16,642 nt of DNA, taken from assembly GCF_002413825.1 (NCBI RefSeq), contig NZ_DHXT01000099.1, forward strand, positions 1 to 16,642. The letters run 5' to 3'. The notes beneath the pieces are model-generated. The model ran no database searches. It was not told the DNA's origin and was given only the letters and a program-made list of their open reading frames with translations. Source of the stretch: Rhodoferax sp. UBA5149. Its GTDB lineage: Bacteria; Pseudomonadota; Gammaproteobacteria; Burkholderiales; Burkholderiaceae_C. Within the stretch, counting starts at the first letter, position 1. Every line of letters begins with the position of its first letter. The translations under genes and the position numbers were made by a program. Shown here piece after piece: positions 6,651 through 15,900 of the stretch.

Positions 6651-8756
6651 ATGGTCACGAAGGATTTATTTTCACCTCAGGAAGCGGCGCCGGAACCAGG
6701 CCATGTCGATCAGCTCCGGCGCGCGCTGCATGAGCACGCGCACCGCTACTACGTGCTCGATGAACCGAGCATTCCGGATGCCGAGTACGACCGCCTGTTT
6801 CAGGACTTGCAGGCGATCGAGGCGCAACATCCCGAGCTGGTGACACCCGATTCTCCGACGCAACGCGTGGGCGGCCGTGCGCTGGATCAGTTCGCCAGCG
6901 TGCGCCATGCCGTGCCCATGCTGAGCATCCGTACCGAGACCGACACCGAGGCCAGTGGCGCCCAGAATTTTGATGCCCGCGTGCGGCGTGAACTGGGGTT
7001 GGACGAGGCCGCGCCCGCCGTGGCGTATGTGGCCGAGCCCAAGTTCGACGGCCTGGCCATGAACCTGCGCTATGAGCAGGGGGTGCTGGTTCAGGCGGCC
7101 ACCCGCGGTGACGGCGAAGTGGGTGAGGACGTGACGCAAAATATCCGCACGATTGGCCAGATACCCCTGCGCTTGCCCGCGGGAGTACCCGAGGTTCTGG
7201 AGGTGCGTGGCGAGGTCTACATGCGCCGCGACGACTTTGAAGCCTTGAATGAGAAGCAGCGTGAGCGCGGTCAAAAAACCTTCGTCAATACCCGCAACGC
7301 CGCTGCCGGTGCCGTGCGCCAGCTCGACCCCACGATTGCCGCCCAGCGTCCCTTGAGCTTCTTTGCCTACGGCTTGGGTGAAGTCACAGCGGCGGAGGCG
7401 GGGGTCCCGGCGTTTGCGACGCATTATGAGATGCTGCAGACCCTGAAGTCTTGGGGTTTTCCGGTGTCAGCCCTCGTCGGCATTGCGCAGGGCGTTACTG
7501 AATTAATAGCGTATTACAACTCGATCGGCGAGCAGCGCGACCGTCTCGGCTTTGATATCGATGGCGTGGTCTACAAGGTCAACAGCCTGGCGCTGCAGCG
7601 CCGCATGGGTTTTGTCACGCGTGAGCCGCGCTGGGCCGTGGCGCACAAGTTCCCGGCCCAGGAGCAACAGACCCAGGTGCTGGGCATTGATGTGCAGGTC
7701 GGGCGTACCGGCAAACTGACGCCGGTGGCGCGCCTGAAGTCGGTCTTTGTCGGCGGAGTCAACGTGACCAATGCCACGCTGCACAACCTGTTCGAGCTGC
7801 GCCGCAAGCGGGTGCGCGTGGGCGACACCGTCATCGTGCGCCGGGCCGGTGATGTGATTCCCGAGGTGGTGGCTGTTGTGGCCCCCACGCTCGGCACTGA
7901 CGTGTCCTTGTTACATCGGCCCCGTGTCCCGTATGTGCCGAATTTCCGCATGCCGCGCCAGTGTCCGATCTGCGGCAGCGCCGTGGTGCGCGAAAAAACC
8001 GAGGTCAACCATCGCTGCACCGGCGGCCTGTTCTGCGCCGCCCAGCGCAAGCAGGCGATCCTGCACTTTGCGCAACGCCGGGCGGTCGAGGTCGAGGGCT
8101 TGGGCGAAAAACTGGTCGATCAGCTGGTCGATGGCAATGTCATTCGTACCTTGCCGGATCTGTACCGGTTGGGCCTGACCTCGCTCGCCAGTCTGGACCG
8201 GATGGCCGACAAATCGGCGCAGAACATCGTTGCAGCGCTGGAAAAATCAAAGCAAACCACGCTGCCGCGCTTCCTGTTCGGGCTGGGCATTCGCCATGTG
8301 GGCGAGGCCACGGCCAAGGAACTGGCGCGCCACTTCGGCCAGTTGGACGCCATCATGGATGCTTCTCTGGAACAACTGCTGCAGGTCAGCGATATTGGCC
8401 CGATCGTGGCGCAAAGCTTGCGCACGTTTTTCGACCAGGCGCACAACCGTGAGGTGGTGGAGCAGTTGCGCGCCTGTGACGTGACTTGGGCCGAGGGTCC
8501 GCCGGCGCCGGTCGCCCCCACGCCGCTGAGCGGTAAAACCTTCGTTATCACCGGCACCCTGCCCACGATGAGCCGCGATGAGGCTAAAGACCTGATCGAG
8601 GCGGCCGGCGGCAAAGTGGCGGGTTCGGTCAGCAAAAAAACCACCTTCGTGGTGGCGGGCGCCGAGGCCGGCAGCAAGCTCGCCAAGGCACAGGAACTGG
8701 GTGTCGCGGTGTTGGATGAAGCTGGTTTGAAGGAGTTGCTAGATGGCGGTTCGTGA
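6651..8756 (+). CDS. ligA: NAD+-dependent DNA ligase LigA
   Basis: LigA seals nicks in DNA during replication and repair, using NAD+ as the adenylate donor. The 701-residue protein has the usual domains in order. An N-terminal NAD-binding Ia region holds HRYYVLDEPSIPDAEYDRL (31-49). The adenylation motif is EPKFDG (129-134), with K131 as the adenylated lysine; KFDG replaces the commoner KLDG. The OB fold follows, with DIDGVVYKVN upstream and AHKFPAQE near its start. The zinc finger has C438, C441, C456 and C462. Helix-hairpin-helix repeats come next, then a C-terminal BRCT domain from about 624 (PLSGKTFVITGTLP). It is about 30 residues longer than E. coli LigA, mainly around residues 96-125 before the KFDG motif. 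It begins 23 bases after the zipA-like gene and ends 14 bases into the deformylase gene, so the four genes probably form one transcript. Confidence 0.97.
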   Translation: MVTKDLFSPQEAAPEPGHVDQLRRALHEHAHRYYVLDEPSIPDAEYDRLFQDLQAIEAQHPELVTPDSPTQRVGGRALDQFASVRHAVPMLSIRTETDTEASGAQNFDARVRRELGLDEAAPAVAYVAEPKFDGLAMNLRYEQGVLVQAATRGDGEVGEDVTQNIRTIGQIPLRLPAGVPEVLEVRGEVYMRRDDFEALNEKQRERGQKTFVNTRNAAAGAVRQLDPTIAAQRPLSFFAYGLGEVTAAEAGVPAFATHYEMLQTLKSWGFPVSALVGIAQGVTELIAYYNSIGEQRDRLGFDIDGVVYKVNSLALQRRMGFVTREPRWAVAHKFPAQEQQTQVLGIDVQVGRTGKLTPVARLKSVFVGGVNVTNATLHNLFELRRKRVRVGDTVIVRRAGDVIPEVVAVVAPTLGTDVSLLHRPRVPYVPNFRMPRQCPICGSAVVREKTEVNHRCTGGLFCAAQRKQAILHFAQRRAVEVEGLGEKLVDQLVDGNVIRTLPDLYRLGLTSLASLDRMADKSAQNIVAALEKSKQTTLPRFLFGLGIRHVGEATAKELARHFGQLDAIMDASLEQLLQVSDIGPIVAQSLRTFFDQAHNREVVEQLRACDVTWAEGPPAPVAPTPLSGKTFVITGTLPTMSRDEAKDLIEAAGGKVAGSVSKKTTFVVAGAEAGSKLAKAQELGVAVLDEAGLKELLDGGS
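8730..8735 (+). promoter_or_regulatory. Strong ribosome binding site for def, inside the end of ligA
   Basis: AAGGAG lies seven bases before the ATG at 8743 and inside the last codons of ligA. It is the clearest Shine-Dalgarno sequence in the window and fixes the deformylase start, giving a 14-base gene overlap. Confidence 0.8.
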
Positions 8757-9303
8757 AATTCTCAAAATGGGCGATCCGCGTTTGCTGCGCATCGCCCAGC
8801 CTGTAACCCAGTTTGACGCCGATGCCTTGCATCTGCTGGTGTCCGACATGCTCGACACCATGCTGGCGGCCGATGGTGCCGGGCTGGCGGCGCCGCAAAT
8901 CGGGGTCGATCTGCAGTTGGTGATATTTGGCAGCAATGCGCGCAATCCGCGCTATCCGGATGCGCCGGTGGTGCCGAAGACCGTCTTGATCAACCCCGTG
9001 ATCACGCCGCTGCCTCAATCAGAAAACGATGCGACGGTGCTTGAAGTTGAAGACTGGGAAGGCTGCCTCTCGGTGCCGGGCCTGCGTGCCATGGTGCCGC
9101 GTTTTGCGCGCATCCGCTATACCGGTTTTGACCAGTATGGCGACCCGATCGACCGCACGGTGGAGGGTTTTCATGCGCGCGTGGTGCAGCATGAATGCGA
9201 CCATTTGATCGGCAAGTTGTATCCGATGCGCATACGCGACTTCAGCCGCTTTGGCTTCACCGATGTGCTGTTTCCGGGACTGGACGCGCCGCAAGACGAT
9301 TGA
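8743..9303 (+). CDS. def: Peptide deformylase
   Basis: Peptide deformylase removes the formyl group from the initiator methionine of new proteins, the step before methionine aminopeptidase acts. The 186-residue product has all three family motifs: GAGLAAPQIG (45-54), EGCLSVPG (106-113) and QHECDHLIG (149-157). The metal ligands are C108, H150 and H154, and E151 is the catalytic base. Length is normal for the family. It is not next to fmt, so I infer it may be a second deformylase copy, as found in several betaproteobacteria. Its start overlaps ligA by 14 bases with a strong AAGGAG at seven bases, so it is probably translated from the smc-zipA-ligA transcript but with its own ribosome binding. 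The stop codon lies one base from the glnD stop on the other strand. map, which encodes the next enzyme in N-terminal processing, lies about 2.6 kb away on the opposite strand. Confidence 0.95.
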   Translation: MAVREILKMGDPRLLRIAQPVTQFDADALHLLVSDMLDTMLAADGAGLAAPQIGVDLQLVIFGSNARNPRYPDAPVVPKTVLINPVITPLPQSENDATVLEVEDWEGCLSVPGLRAMVPRFARIRYTGFDQYGDPIDRTVEGFHARVVQHECDHLIGKLYPMRIRDFSRFGFTDVLFPGLDAPQDD

Positions 9304-9304
9304 T

Positions 9305-11896
9305 TCAGGCCAGCGCCTCCAGCAACTCGGTCTCAATCGCAATCTGCGCGCGGTTGTGTTGCAGCTCTGCGCCTTGAATCAAAAAAGTGTCGTCCACGCG
9401 TTCGCCTAAAGTGTTGACTTTGGCGAGCTGGAGATTGATGTTGTGCCGCGCCAGTACGCGGGCCACGCAGTACAGCAGCCCAACCCGGTCACTGGCCGAG
9501 ATGTTGAGCAGCCAGCGCTGGGCTTTCTCATCCGGGCGCAGGGTGACCCTGGGCGCGATCGGGAAACTCTTGACCCGGCGTGACACCCGGCCGCGACTCG
9601 GTGGCGGCAGCGGCCCGGTCTGGGCGATCGCGCGACTCAATTCGCTTTCCACCATGCTGGTGAGTTCCTGGTAGTGCTCGGGCAAGACCGAGGTGATGAC
9701 CTGGAAGGTATCGAGCGCATAGCCGTTGTTGGCCGTGTGCACGCGCGCATCCAGAATGCTGAAGCCGGCTTGGTCAAAATAGCCGCAGATACGTGCGAAC
9801 AGATCGGCCTGGTCGGGCGTGTACACCAGCACCTGCAGACCTTCGCCCACAGGGGACTGGCGGGCCCGCACAATGGATTTGCCGGCCCCCACAAAGCGCG
9901 AGAGTTGCCGCGTGTGCCAGGCAATGTCGGCGGCGTCGTGGCGCATGAAATAGCCCACGTCCAGCGTCTCCCATAGGGCTTTGTGGGCCTCGAACGGCAA
10001 GGCGCGCAGGGCCAGCAGTACCAGGGCCTCGCGCTTGCGCGCCTCCACCTCGGCGTCTGGATCAGGGGCCCGGCCACCGAGCGCCCGCGAGGTCAGGCGG
10101 TACAGGTCTTCCAGCAGCTTGCCTTTCCAGGCATTCCATACTTTGGGCGAGGTGCCGCGAATATCGGCCACCGTGAGCAGATACAGGGCGGTGAGATTGC
10201 GCTCGTTGCCCACGCGTTGGGCAAACGCGCTGATGATGTCGGGGTCGCTCAGGTCTGACTTTTGCGCCACGCGGCTCATCGTCAGATGTTCATGCACGAT
10301 GAACTCGATCACGCTGGCGTCATCACGCGCAATGGCATGCAGCTTGCAAAAGCGCCGCACCTCGGACGCGCCCAGTTCCGAGTGATCGCCGCCGCGGCCT
10401 TTGGCGATGTCGTGAAACAGCGCGGCCACGTACAAAATCCAGGGCTTGTCCCAGCCGGAGGCCAGTTGCGAGCAAAACGGGTACTCGTGGGCGTGCTCGA
10501 CAATGAAGAAGCGCCGCACATTGCGCAGCACCATCAAGATGTGCTGGTCCACCGTGTAAACGTGAAACAGGTCGTGCTGCATCTGCCCCACGATGCGGCG
10601 AAACACCCACAGGTAGCGCCCCAGCACCGAGGTCTGGTTCATCAGCCGCATGGCGTGGGTGATGCCGTCGTGCTGCATCAGGATCTGCTTGAAGGTGGCG
10701 CGGTTCACCGGGTCATTGCGGAACGCGCCGCCCATCAGATCGCGTGCGTTGTACAAGGCACGCAGGGTGCGCGCCGACAAGCCCTTGAGGCCTACCGTGG
10801 TCTGGTAGATCAGGAAGGTTTCCAGAATGGCATGCGGCTCGCGCTGGTACAGGTCGTCGCTGGCGACCTCCACCATGCCGGCTTTGTCAAAAAAGCGCGC
10901 ATTGATCGGGCGCGGCTCGTGCGTCGACGGATTGAGGCGTTCCTCGATGTTGAGCAGCAAAATCTGATTCAGCTGGGTCACCGCCTTGGCTGCCCAGTAA
11001 TAGCGGCGCATCAGGGCTTCGCTGGGGCGCACAAAAGCGCGTCTGTCGGTGCTGGACGAGGGCGCCTGAAAGCCAAATGACTGGGCCACGGCGCTTTGCA
11101 GGTCAAACACCAGCCGGTCTTCGCGGCGCTGCGCGATCAAATGCAAGCGCACGCGAATCAGTCGCAGCACCGCTTCATTGTGTTTGAGCTGCTTGACTTC
11201 AAACGCAGTGGCCAGACCGTTTTGGGCCAGCGCGTCCCAGTTGTCCCCATAACCGGCCGCTTTGGCCACCCACAGGATGATCTGTAAATCGCGCAGCCCA
11301 CCGGGAGATTCCTTGCAATTGGGCTCCAGCGAATAAGGCGTGTCCTCAAACTTGCTGTGGCGCTGGTGCAGCTCCAGCGTCTTGGCGACAAAAAAGGCTT
11401 GCGGGTCGAGCGCGGCAAAAAACTGTTTTTCAAATCCCGCGAACAGCTCGGCGTTGCCCGTGATCAGCCGCGATTCAATCAACGAGGTCTGGATGGTGAC
11501 GTCATTCGCGGCCTCGTTCAGGCACTCGGACACTGTGCGTACGCTGGAGCCAATCTCCAGTCCGGCGTCCCAGCAGCTGCCAATGAAGCCTTCAATTTGG
11601 GCCTTGAGCTGCGCATCCTGGTCCGGCGATTGGTCGTCTGGCAAAAGCACCAGCACGTCCACATCGGAATACGGAAACAACTCACCGCGACCAAAGCCGC
11701 CGACGGCCAGCAAGGCAAAGGGGCTCGCAAAACCCGCCTGTCGCCACAGCGTTTTCAGCGTGGCGTCGGCCAGTGCCGATAGCTTGCCCAAGGTGGCCTG
11801 AACACCCCGGGTGGAGGCGCCGCTGGCGGTCAGCGACTTCAGCAACGCAGATTTTTGGGCGCGGTAGCGAATGCGCAGTGCTTGGACATCGGTCAT
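9305..11896 (-). CDS. glnD: Bifunctional [protein-PII] uridylyltransferase / uridylyl-removing enzyme GlnD
   Basis: GlnD senses glutamine and adds or removes UMP on PII proteins (GlnB/GlnK), which controls glutamine synthetase and nitrogen-regulated genes. The 863-residue product has the four expected parts. The nucleotidyltransferase domain carries GGFGRGELFPYSDVD (66-80), with D78 and D80 as metal ligands. An HD hydrolase domain holds FHDIAKGRGGDHSELG (H495, D496). Two C-terminal ACT domains sense glutamine: the first from about 685 (GLQVLVYTPDQADLF), the second from about 793 (LLNISASDRVGLLYC) to the end. It is slightly shorter than E. coli GlnD (890). The ATG at 11896 has no visible Shine-Dalgarno sequence. 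It follows map by 34 bases on the same strand, so the two are probably cotranscribed. It converges on def with a single base between the stop codons. Confidence 0.96.
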   Translation of the reverse strand: MTDVQALRIRYRAQKSALLKSLTASGASTRGVQATLGKLSALADATLKTLWRQAGFASPFALLAVGGFGRGELFPYSDVDVLVLLPDDQSPDQDAQLKAQIEGFIGSCWDAGLEIGSSVRTVSECLNEAANDVTIQTSLIESRLITGNAELFAGFEKQFFAALDPQAFFVAKTLELHQRHSKFEDTPYSLEPNCKESPGGLRDLQIILWVAKAAGYGDNWDALAQNGLATAFEVKQLKHNEAVLRLIRVRLHLIAQRREDRLVFDLQSAVAQSFGFQAPSSSTDRRAFVRPSEALMRRYYWAAKAVTQLNQILLLNIEERLNPSTHEPRPINARFFDKAGMVEVASDDLYQREPHAILETFLIYQTTVGLKGLSARTLRALYNARDLMGGAFRNDPVNRATFKQILMQHDGITHAMRLMNQTSVLGRYLWVFRRIVGQMQHDLFHVYTVDQHILMVLRNVRRFFIVEHAHEYPFCSQLASGWDKPWILYVAALFHDIAKGRGGDHSELGASEVRRFCKLHAIARDDASVIEFIVHEHLTMSRVAQKSDLSDPDIISAFAQRVGNERNLTALYLLTVADIRGTSPKVWNAWKGKLLEDLYRLTSRALGGRAPDPDAEVEARKREALVLLALRALPFEAHKALWETLDVGYFMRHDAADIAWHTRQLSRFVGAGKSIVRARQSPVGEGLQVLVYTPDQADLFARICGYFDQAGFSILDARVHTANNGYALDTFQVITSVLPEHYQELTSMVESELSRAIAQTGPLPPPSRGRVSRRVKSFPIAPRVTLRPDEKAQRWLLNISASDRVGLLYCVARVLARHNINLQLAKVNTLGERVDDTFLIQGAELQHNRAQIAIETELLEALA

Positions 11897-11914
11897 GGAC
11901 GGCTAGGCAATCAA

Positions 11915-11928
11915 TAGCGTCAGCGCTA
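11915..11928 (-). other. Short inverted repeat in the map-glnD gap
   Basis: The 34-base gap between map and glnD contains TAGCG-TCAG-CGCTA, a five-base-pair stem with a four-base loop. There is no T-run, so it is unlikely to terminate transcription. It could affect stability or translation of the glnD part of the message, or be chance. Confidence 0.2.
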
Positions 11929-11930
11929 AC

Positions 11931-12770
11931 TTAGACGGTTGTCGGGGAGGGGGCGGACGCCGCTGCCGCCACCGGCACAAAGGCCGGTATCGGCGGGCTG
12001 CCGGCGGACAGGGTCAACACCTCGTACCCGGTTTCGGTCACCAGCACCATGTGTTCCCATTGCGCCGAGAGCGAGCGGTCTTTGGTGACGATGGCCCAGC
12101 CGTCGCCCAGCTCCTTGATTTCCTTGCGTCCGATGTTGAGCATGGGCTCAATCGTGATCGTCATGCCGGCCTTGAGCTGGTCCAGCGTGCCGGGCTTGCC
12201 GTAGTGCAAGACCTGTGGTTCTTCGTGGAAGTTGCGACCAATGCCGTGGCCACAAAATTCCCGCACCACGCTCAGACCGTGCCCCTCGGCAAAGGTCTGG
12301 ATGGCGTGGCCGATGTCGCCCAGGTAAGCGCCAGCCTTGACCTTGACAATGCCGTGCCACATCGCCTCATAGGTCAGCGCACACAGCCGTTTGGCCGCCA
12401 CGGAGCCCTCGCCCACAATAAACATGCGGCTGGAGTCCCCATGCCAGCCGTCCTTGATAACCGTTACGTCGATGTTGACGATATCGCCTTTTTTCAGCGG
12501 CTTGTCATTCGGAATGCCGTGGCAGACTTGATGGTTGACGGAGGTGCAGATCGACTTGGGGTAGGGGTTGTGGCCCGAAGGCGCGTAGTTCAGCGGGGCC
12601 GAGATGGCGTGCTGCACTTGGGTGGTGTAGTCGTCGGCCAGTTTGTCCAGCTCGTTGGTCGTGATGCCGGGTTTGACAAAGGGGGTGAGGTAATCCAGTA
12701 GTTCAGCGGCCAGGCGGCCCGCCACGCGCATGCCCGCAATGCCTTCGGCGTCTTTGTAAGTGATAGTCAT
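11931..12770 (-). CDS. map: Type I methionine aminopeptidase
   Basis: This enzyme removes the N-terminal methionine from new proteins after deformylation. From the ATG at 12770 the product has 279 residues and begins MTITYKDAEGIAGMRVAGRL, as expected for type I enzymes. The five metal ligands are in place: D101 (NIDVTV), D112 (HGDSS), H175 (CGHGIGRNFHEEP), E208 (TIEPML) and E239 (WEHMVLVTE). H84 in CHGIPN is the conserved active-site histidine. The frame is open upstream to another ATG at 12845, adding 25 residues without family character, so I reject that start. The last 20 or so residues (PPIPAFVPVAAAASAPSP...) are an Ala/Pro-rich tail beyond the catalytic domain. No Shine-Dalgarno sequence is visible; a -10 element lies six bases before the ATG. 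map is followed by glnD and is divergent from purL. Confidence 0.95.
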   Translation of the reverse strand: MTITYKDAEGIAGMRVAGRLAAELLDYLTPFVKPGITTNELDKLADDYTTQVQHAISAPLNYAPSGHNPYPKSICTSVNHQVCHGIPNDKPLKKGDIVNIDVTVIKDGWHGDSSRMFIVGEGSVAAKRLCALTYEAMWHGIVKVKAGAYLGDIGHAIQTFAEGHGLSVVREFCGHGIGRNFHEEPQVLHYGKPGTLDQLKAGMTITIEPMLNIGRKEIKELGDGWAIVTKDRSLSAQWEHMVLVTETGYEVLTLSAGSPPIPAFVPVAAAASAPSPTTV

Positions 12771-12776
12771 GCCGCA

Positions 12777-12782
12777 ATTATC
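12777..12782 (-). promoter_or_regulatory. Extended -10 element of a probable leaderless map promoter
   Basis: On the minus strand TGGGATAAT (12785 down to 12777) gives an extended -10 with GATAAT ending six bases before the map ATG at 12770. Transcription would then begin at or beside the start codon. The best -35 at a 17-base spacing is TAACCA (three of six). The identical nine bases precede dusA. Confidence 0.45.
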
Positions 12783-12826
12783 CCATTGAGGGCGATTGTT
12801 GGTTACGGTGCGCTGAGGCGGGCAGT

Positions 12827-12832
12827 TAAAAT
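12827..12832 (+). promoter_or_regulatory. Candidate -10 box for purL
   Basis: The 147-base divergent region between map and purL (12771-12917) contains TAAAAT on the plus strand, five of six matches to the -10 consensus, about 86 bases before the purL GTG. No good -35 hexamer is present at the usual spacing. I see no clear PurR-like operator or riboswitch in the leader. Confidence 0.3.
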
Positions 12833-12917
12833 CTGGGGTTTTCACGGTCAGGCCCAGTCAGCGCCTGCACCTTGAGTCAATTTTCAACCCAGTCAGCCCC
12901 CAATCCAGGCCCTCAAA

Positions 12918-15900
12918 GTGACCCTGCACATTACCCAATTCGAGGGCGGCAGCGCTCTCAGCAGTTTTCGTATTCAGCAGCTTTTGCCGAGCCTGCAAGC
13001 CGTTCACGACAAGATCAACGGGGTCGCCGCGCGCTTTGTGCACCTGGTGACGTCTGACGTAGCGCCGCCGCAAGCCCTGAAAGACCAGTTGGCGGCTTTG
13101 CTGACCTATGGTGATCCCTATGCTGGCCCGACGGACGGCGCCCTGATTGTGGTGACGCCGCGTTTTGGCACGGTGTCGCCCTGGGCCTCCAAGGCGACCG
13201 ACATTGCCCACAACTGCGGTCTGGCGGTGCGCCGGGTGGAGCGGGTGCTGGAGTACCGCGTCAGCCTCAAGAGTGGTTTGTTGGGCAAAGCCAGCCTGTC
13301 CGAGGCGCAACTGGCGCAGATCGGAGTCCTGCTGCATGACCGCATGACCGAGAGCGTGATGTTTGACCGTGCTGTGGCGCTCGGCCTGTTCACCGAGCTG
13401 CACCCGGCGCCGATGGCCCATGTGGACGTTTTGAAAGGTGGCAAAGCGGCACTCGATACGGCCAACACCCAGTTCGGTCTGGCACTCGCCGCCGATGAAA
13501 TCGACTACCTGGTGCAGGCCTTCACACACTTGCAGCGCAACCCCACCGATGTCGAGCTGATGATGTTTGCGCAGGCCAATAGCGAGCACTGCCGCCACAA
13601 GATTTTCAACGCCCAGTTCACCATCGACGGCGTGCCGCAAGCGCAGAGCATGTTCGGCATGATCCGCCACACCCACCAGACGAATCCGCAACACATGCTG
13701 GTGGCGTACTCGGACAACGCCTCGGTGATGGCGGGCGCCCAGGTCGAACGCTTTGTAGCAAAATCAGCCTCTAGCCCCCGTGGAATAAGCGCAGGCAGCT
13801 ATGAAAAGCAGAGCGCTACCAACCACATCCTGATGAAGGTGGAAACCCACAACCACCCGACCGCGATTTCGCCATTCCCCGGCGCCGCCACCGGCGCGGG
13901 CGGCGAGATCCGCGACGAAGGTGCCACCGGGCGTGGCTCCAAGCCGAAAGCGGGCTTGACCGGCTTCACGGTGTCCAAAATTAATTGGAATCTGACCCCC
14001 AATAATTATTCCTCCGTTCGCCCTGAGCTTGTCGAAGGGCTTACGGCTTATGGTAAACCTGCCCACATCGCCAGCCCCCTGCAGATCATGCTTGAGGGCC
14101 CCCTGGGTGGCGCGGCATTTAACAACGAATTTGGCCGCCCCAATTTATTGGGTTACTTCCGCGAATACGAGCAGGGTTTGAGTTACTCGGTGGCGGACGC
14201 CGCGGGTGTGTCATCGGCAAAAGAGGAGCAGCGCGGCTACCACAAGCCCATCATGATTGCCGGTGGCTTGGGCGTGATCGACGCCACGCAGACCCACAAA
14301 GTTGAATTCCCCGCTGGCAGTTTGCTGATTCAGCTCGGCGGCCCTGGCATGCGCATCGGCATGGGCGGCAGCGCGGCCAGTTCGATGGCCACCGGCGCCA
14401 ACGCGGCGGAACTCGACTTTGATTCGGTGCAGCGCGGCAACCCCGAGATTGAGCGCCGCGCGCAGGAAGTCATCAACCAGTGCTGGATACTGGGCGACTC
14501 GGGCGGCCCCGACGGCAAAGGCAATCCGATCCTCGCGATTCACGACGTCGGAGCGGGCGGCTTGAGCAACGCCTTCCCCGAACTCACGAACGACGCCGGG
14601 CGCGGTGCCCGCTTCGACTTGCGCGCCGTGCCGCTGGAAGAGTCCGGCATGGCACCCAAGGAGATCTGGTGCAATGAAAGCCAGGAGCGTTACGTGCTGG
14701 CCATCGCGCCGGAATCGCTGGAACTGTTCAAAGCGCTGTGCGAACGGGAGCGCTGCCCGTTTGCGGTGGTCGGTGTGGCGACTGAAGATCGTCAACTGGA
14801 ACTGGTCGATGCGGACAAAGAGTCTCCAGTCAACATGCCCATGAACGTGCTGCTGGGCAAGCCGCCCAAGATGCACCGTGACGTGAAGACGGTAGAGCGC
14901 ACGTTTGCCCCGATTGATTTGACTGGCGTGGTCCTGCAAAAGGCCTGCATCGACGTGCTGGCCAGCCCGACCGTGGCGTCCAAGCGCTTTCTCATCACCA
15001 TTGGCGACCGCACCGTGGGTGGCTTCAGCCACCGCGACCAGATGGTCGGCCCGTGGCAAGTGCCGGTGGCCGACTGCGCCGTGACCCTGGCCGATTACAA
15101 GGGCTTTGCCGGTGAAGCCATGAGCATGGGCGAACGCACGCCGCTGGCCACCGTCAACGCGCCAGCAAGTGGCCGCATGGCCGTGGCCGAGGCCATCACC
15201 AATTTGCTGGCTGCACCGTTTGAGCTGTCGCGCGTCAAGCTGTCGGCCAACTGGATGGCGGCTTGCGGCGAGCCGGGCGAGGACGCCGCGCTGTACGCCA
15301 CCGTGAAAGCAGTGGGCCTGGAGCTGTGCCCGGCCTTGGGGATTTCGATCCCGGTGGGCAAGGATTCGCTGTCCATGCGCACGCAATGGCAGGACGAGGA
15401 GGGCGCCAAAAAGGTCACCTCCCCCGTGTCCCTGATCGTCACCGCCTTCGCCACCCTGGCCGATGTGCGCGGCACCCTGACGCCGCAGTTGAACGCCACC
15501 GAAGACAGCACGCTGCTGTTGATCGACCTGGGCCGGGGCCAGAACCGCATGGGCGGCAGCATGTTGGCGCAGACGCTGGGCCAGTTGGGCGATGAGGTGC
15601 CGGATCTGGACCAGCCGCAAGACCTGGTGAACTTGGTCAGCGCGGTCAACGCCTTGCGCGCGCAGGGCCAGATTCTGGCCTACCACGACCGCAGCGACGG
15701 CGGCCTGTTCGCCTCGGTCTGCGAGATGGCGTTTGCCGGCCACGTCGGTGTTTCGCTCAACGTCGATCTGCTGGTCACCGAGGGCGATGGCATTGCTGAT
15801 AGTCGCATGGACGCGGGCGACAGCAAAAACTGGGCCGGCCAGGTCAGCGCCCGGCGCGACGAGCTCACGCTCAAGGCCCTGTTCACGGAAGAGCTCGGCG

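Noticed and set aside
7490..7525. A locally AT-rich stretch in ligA, suspected of being another repeat insertion
   Set aside because: The translation (VTELIAYYNSIGEQRDRLGF) fits the normal LigA segment before DIDGVVYKVN without extra length, and it does not match the purL repeats.
11907..11930. Possible third copy of the purL repeat in the map-glnD gap
   Set aside because: It shares only short pieces such as a GCGCTA-like palindrome and lacks the conserved 26-base block.
12771..12845. Extended start for map at 12845, adding 25 residues
   Set aside because: The added peptide has no family similarity, and the promoter element at 12777-12785 would lie inside the coding sequence.
12858..13694. 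A 278-codon minus-strand frame over the start of purL
   Set aside because: It is antisense to conserved PurL sequence and has no family features.
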